Source: Xestospongia muta | Taxonomy: Eukaryota; Porifera; Demospongiae; Haplosclerida; Petrosiidae | Direction of reading: 5' to 3' | NCBI GenBank assembly: GCA_963693285.1 | Contig: OY848924.1 | Span: forward strand, 1,912,144-1,976,143 | Length of the DNA stretch: 64,000 nt | Part shown: positions 61,501-64,000 of the stretch, one piece after another | Position numbering within the stretch: position 1 is the first letter of the stretch | Layout of the letters: each line of letters begins with the position of its first letter | Made by a program: the position numbers and the translations under genes | The notes under the pieces: generated by a model | Database searches by the model: none | What the model was told of the DNA's origin: nothing | The model's input: only the letters and a program-made list of their open reading frames with translations

Positions 61501-64000
61501 ATAACGACACAAAGGTTTGTGTTGCGTCACGTTGCATACGTACATTGAGTTGGGCCCTTTATTTAAAAAGGTGTTGTATACATGGAATGTAAGGTGAGAT
61601 GATTCCTTACCTATTGAAGTACATTTTAATATTATTCATTATTTGTTCAGGTGTATATCATGCAAACACACCACATTTTCTCTCATATTTGTGAAGATTT
61701 GGGAAAGAAACTGAGGACACAAACAAACACGCTTGTTGCAAATATCTATGACTATTTTGAGGAACTCAGGTATGAATGGACTCAAGGATCTCTCAAACGA
61801 ATAGCTGATCCCATTGGAGTTTGATTATGCATCAAGAGGGTACTGAAAGGGTGGCTTTATAGCTGCTTTAAATTGCAAAAGACAATACCTGATTGTTATT
61901 TTAACAATAAAAATTGTTATAATAGAACATCTGTTCATATAATTTGAACTGTAATTTAGAATTTCCACGTGACACACATCTGAGCTCTCAAGGTGAAAAG
62001 TTTTATTCATTAAATCCACAAAGGTATGTAATTTGAAGTATGACAAAGGTATGCCATTGAAAATGCATGGAGTTTTATAGTTAGGTACCTTCTCATAGCA
62101 CTAGAGAGGCAATTTTTATATATAAAATGCACATTTGCAAGCTGAATTGATTGGTGCAAGTTCCATGTAGATAGGACGTAAAACAGCCAGGTTATTTACA
62201 TATCTCGGTGGCCCAACTCAACTTGAACAGAGTATAATAATGCAAGGCTAGCAGGAAGCTTGCCAAAATGTTAAAATAGGCATGTTAAATAAAGGTGTGG
62301 GTTAAAAATTTCTTCTTCATTAACATTGTATGACTATGTTATTAGAGTAAATGATAGAGATGTCTTATGGAAATAGGAAAAGAGAGATTAAGGCATTTTC
62401 TAGATGAAACAATGTCTACAAGAGTGGGTGGGGCTAAATCTCTTAAATGCCCATAATTGATCTCTTTGTTATAGAATATATTACTTTAAAAAGTAAATAC
62501 TAACAAACAACAGTAATTTATTACTATTTAATCAGTGTACTAACCTTATCATAACCACCATGACAAACATTGACATTAGCACCTGATGTAAGTGCTAGAG
62601 TTACATTTTCTATATCACCATTTTCAGCTGAAGTCAAAAGTAAGTCATCCTGTTAAAATAAATAATATATTATAACTGTGACATGTACCCACATATAATT
62701 AGGTCATCTTTATAATATATCATAACATATAAGATCACTACGTCCATGTCATCATATACAGTAAATATATTATTACATTTATCACTTACATTTCTAACTT
62801 GGTCCATATCTCTTGCTCCAGAAGAACATAAGAGCTCAACAATGTTATCATGACCATTCCAGTATGCTAGATGAAGTGGACTATGTCCCAACTATAAATG
62901 AAATAAATTGTTTAATAATAACAATACATTATAATACATACACACATGGTCCAAAACAATCTTAGGACTCATCAGGTTTATTTCATGTAAGAACACATTA
63001 ATGTTTTATATATTGTTTTACATATTAGGTTTATTATTTTTTCCAGTCATATTAGTAATTGTTATATATCAAACAACAAATGAGAGCTACTTTGTCACAC
63101 CCACACAAATACATTGAAAATTAATTAAATAGCATGAAAAGGTTAACTCAATTGTATTCATTACATTGACTTTGATCTATATCCTGTCCTACTAGACAGG
63201 TAGTAATTCATATATTTACATGAAGTCGAGATAATAAATGAAATATAAACTATATATAATACACACTGACCTTGTTATAAATGTTAGGATTTGTATTTGA
63301 CTGTAGCAGTAACTGGACTACCTCAGTGTGACCATTACGTGAGGTTAAATGCAAAGCTGTATTATCTTTCTAATAATAAAACAACAAATAATGTGAATGA
63401 AAATATGAATACTACAATATTTAAAATACTACAGTAAGAGAATATAACTAGGTCTGGTAATCAGTTATAGTATAGTGAAGATATCACAGCAATGTTGAAC
63501 ATCATACTATAAAGTTAGTAACAGTTTAAAAATATATGTGTACACTGATGAAGTAGTGACTTTGTTGATGACAGAATTAGTCTAATTCCTTGTCTATTAT
63601 AGCAATACAACAACATTGTTTATTGTGATTTCTAGATATAGTAAGTTCATAACATAGAAGTCAAATTATACATTGAACTGTGGATTCTTATTATGTACTG
63701 TGGCTTTGAGTATCATACTTTGGTTTTCAATTGTTGGTATCTACACACAAACTATTACAATGTCCTAGTGTTTTCATCATCATATTGATTCCTATATTAC
63801 AATGTCATGACATATACAGTATAGCTCATTAGGTTTTGAATATTTTATGACAAAAATATTATTCAAACATTAAATCTTGTATATCTGACTTCTCATGAAA
63901 ATATTATATTGTCTTTTAAATAAACTTATAATTGTAAAATTACTGAGTTATCATTTACTAGAAAAGATTCATTTATTATAATAAGATATAACTTACATAA
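49229..64000 (-). CDS. Gene 3: ankyrin-ROC-COR-death-linker-CARD-like protein, 5' partial
   Basis: Minus-strand paralogue of gene 1 running off the right edge of the window. Exons (high to low): from 63995 (cut), 63271-63369, 62790-62891, 62545-62649, 60317-60415, eight array exons 58068-58169 to 56129-56230, 52606-54684, 52364-52451, 51990-52262, 51715-51777, 51597-51650, 51300-51373, 50639-50708, 49969-50052, 49782-49832 and 49229-49560. All join in frame. The ZU5, UPA and second death domain of gene 1 are missing because the copied block ends at about 49,097. The CARD-like exon reads through its old donor to a stop. The product would be closer to plain DAPK1-type ANK-ROC-COR-death with a CARD-like end. 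Confidence 0.82.
49782..51777 (-). CDS. Gene 3 linker exons (six)
   Basis: Exons 51715-51777, 51597-51650, 51300-51373, 50639-50708, 49969-50052 and 49782-49832 match gene 1's linker with the same lengths and phases (KRKRSISPSTSKKLKQ; STNELSSEYKADTLPS). The second half of gene 1's linker is deleted: the sequence at about 49,697 jumps from a gene-1 position near 21,290 to one near 22,970. Gene 3 also has only one of the two tandem VDESVSESITE exons. Confidence 0.7.
50970..51194 (+). other. Unassigned open frame in a gene 3 intron
   Basis: The plus strand is open for 74 codons after a CTAG (TGSDTHLLNVKNYFLYYLEQ; IPDALSHIKLLSVWTKYY). Gene 1 has only a scarred remnant of this block at about 24,105-24,130 (shared AGCAAGAATAG). 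It could be a fossil exon or a transposon piece. It is antisense to gene 3. Confidence 0.3.
51990..52262 (-). CDS. Gene 3 death-domain exon
   Basis: Reads EEPPKKDDLLKLLCRIRNRW, IGECLGIESGDLDSL, VLQLWMERMTKP and TWNTILEVIGSPPIQNK. All death-domain landmarks of the gene 1 copy are kept. The donor is GTGAGT. Confidence 0.83.
52606..54684 (-). CDS. Gene 3 ankyrin plus ROC-COR exon (intact)
   Basis: A 693-codon open exon with ankyrin repeat, P-loop FFCGNMSAGKSSL (about 54,425-54,460), complete switch II DFAGHQEYYSSHAAVL, GSYADQ and the full COR. This is the reference copy: gene 1 lacks eight residues of switch II and gene 2 is broken. It is the best candidate for a working GTPase in the window. 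The frame is open throughout with no deletion. Confidence 0.9.
55690..56025 (+). repeat. Inverted fragment of the gene 1/3 linker region
   Basis: The plus strand here matches the minus strand of about 22,780-23,110. It includes the exon ETN..CKRKHGSN..NS (23049-23099) with its acceptor TTTCTATAG and a donor changed from GT to GC, and then flanking intron. It lies inside a gene 3 intron in the opposite direction. Confidence 0.8.
56129..58169 (-). repeat. Eight tandem 277-bp ankyrin exon units
   Basis: Exon low ends lie at 56129, 56406, 56683, 56960, 57237, 57514, 57791 and 58068, an exact 277-bp step each time. Each unit is a 102-nt phase-0 exon (96 nt in the 57237 unit) plus a 175-nt intron (181 nt there). 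Each exon encodes one ankyrin repeat (GKTPAHYAAEEGHVDALKLL-type, ending ADINATD/N). All units remain open with good splice sites, including the 57237 unit, where loss of six exon bases is balanced by intron bases. Confidence 0.92.
58585..58720 (-). repeat. Recombination scar with partial ankyrin unit
   Basis: A piece of intron (GAAACAAGGACAAAATCC..., also at 33,756 and 54,928) is joined to the 3' part of a 277-bp unit (GTGCTGGTGTTTTTCCATAC at 58,632 and its intron). Only the first few codons of a ninth ankyrin exon remain, so it is not a usable exon. Confidence 0.7.
59277..60176. mobile_element. 900-bp piggyBac-like element
   Basis: The insert is flanked by TTAA on both sides (59,273-59,276 and 60,177-60,180). 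It has 13-bp inverted ends CCCTTCATCTGCG and CGCAAATGAAGGG with one mismatch. TTAA plus CCC-starting ends is the piggyBac signature. On the minus strand (about 59,815-59,995) an acidic, Ser/Thr-rich reading (SNFSDDFDGFID; SSSGTTTSPTPPINSADTS) with frame breaks could be the N-terminal remnant of a piggyBac transposase. No catalytic part is present. Its base composition is richer in GC than the surrounding intron. Confidence 0.82.
60317..63369 (-). CDS. Gene 3 upstream ankyrin exons (four)
   Basis: 63271-63369 (NTALHLTSRNGHTEVVQLLL), 62790-62891 (GHSPLHLAYWNGHDNIVELL), 62545-62649 (DDLLLTSAENGDIENVTLAL) and 60317-60415 (KTALHLASEGGYYDIVQLLL). They are one-to-one orthologous in position to gene 1's exons 31585, 31079, 30834 and 28321 and to part of gene 2's set. 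The exon corresponding to gene 2's 42949-43053 begins at 63,995 and is cut by the window edge. Confidence 0.85.
61491..62100. mobile_element. Composite remnant: Harbinger-like end joined to DDE remnant
   Basis: The left TIR and about 55 bp of the element at 29,801 (GGCTGGTTCACATAA) are present at the same intron position. The sequence then switches at about 61,547 to the DDE remnant seen at 35,570 (YDYFEELRYEWTQGSLKRIA, with a stop after the GV). The Harbinger-like body and right end are missing. Confidence 0.65.

Overview
This is AT-rich eukaryotic DNA, most likely from a demosponge close to Amphimedon. That placement is an inference from four things: very compact genes with many small same-phase exons, large death-fold/ROCO/ankyrin proteins, FLYWCH-MULE transposons and low GC. 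No bacterial-style operons, RNA genes or CRISPR were seen. All gene models were built by eye from GT/AG splice sites and frame continuity; no expression data were available.

Layout. 0-5 kb: scattered orphan exons on the minus strand, then the C-terminal half of a decayed phosphopantothenoylcysteine synthetase (PPCS) on the plus strand (3,458-4,503). 5.1-14.3 kb: an array of about 39 units of about 133 bp. Each unit looks like a 75-nt exon plus a 58-nt intron with splice signals. The array is broken by two MULE transposons, and the second MULE holds a further TIR element.

15.4-64 kb: three related copies of a large minus-strand gene, separated by one unrelated pseudogene. Gene 1 (15,393-31,683) is complete at its 3' end. 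It encodes ankyrin repeats, ROC-COR, a death domain, a Ser/Thr-rich linker, a CARD-like domain, a coiled coil, ZU5, a glycine-zipper segment, a UPA-like region and a second death domain. Gene 2 (31,986-45,506) keeps the start codon and about a dozen ankyrin exons, but its ROC-COR exon is frameshifted and cut off. Gene 3 (49,229 to beyond 64,000) keeps ankyrin, ROC-COR, death domain, linker and CARD-like exons but lacks the ZU5 end. Between genes 2 and 3 lies a plus-strand ankyrin/patatin (iPLA2-like) pseudogene (46.4-48.8 kb), head to head with gene 2.

How the parts may work together. The order ANK-ROC-COR-death matches the C-terminal half of DAPK1, while ZU5-UPA-death matches PIDD/UNC5. Gene 1 therefore looks like a GTPase-controlled death-fold scaffold joining two known architectures, with an added CARD and a possible membrane-active hairpin. 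Ankyrin number differs between copies because ankyrin exons are tandemly duplicated, in 277-bp units in gene 3 and about 709-bp units in gene 2. Gene 2's ankyrin exons and gene 1's body lie on the same strand and in the same phase, so one transcript skipping the dead ROC-COR exon could run from 45,506 to 15,393. Several insertions (PIF/Harbinger-like, piggyBac-like with TTAA, DDE remnants) can be dated against empty sites in the sister copies.
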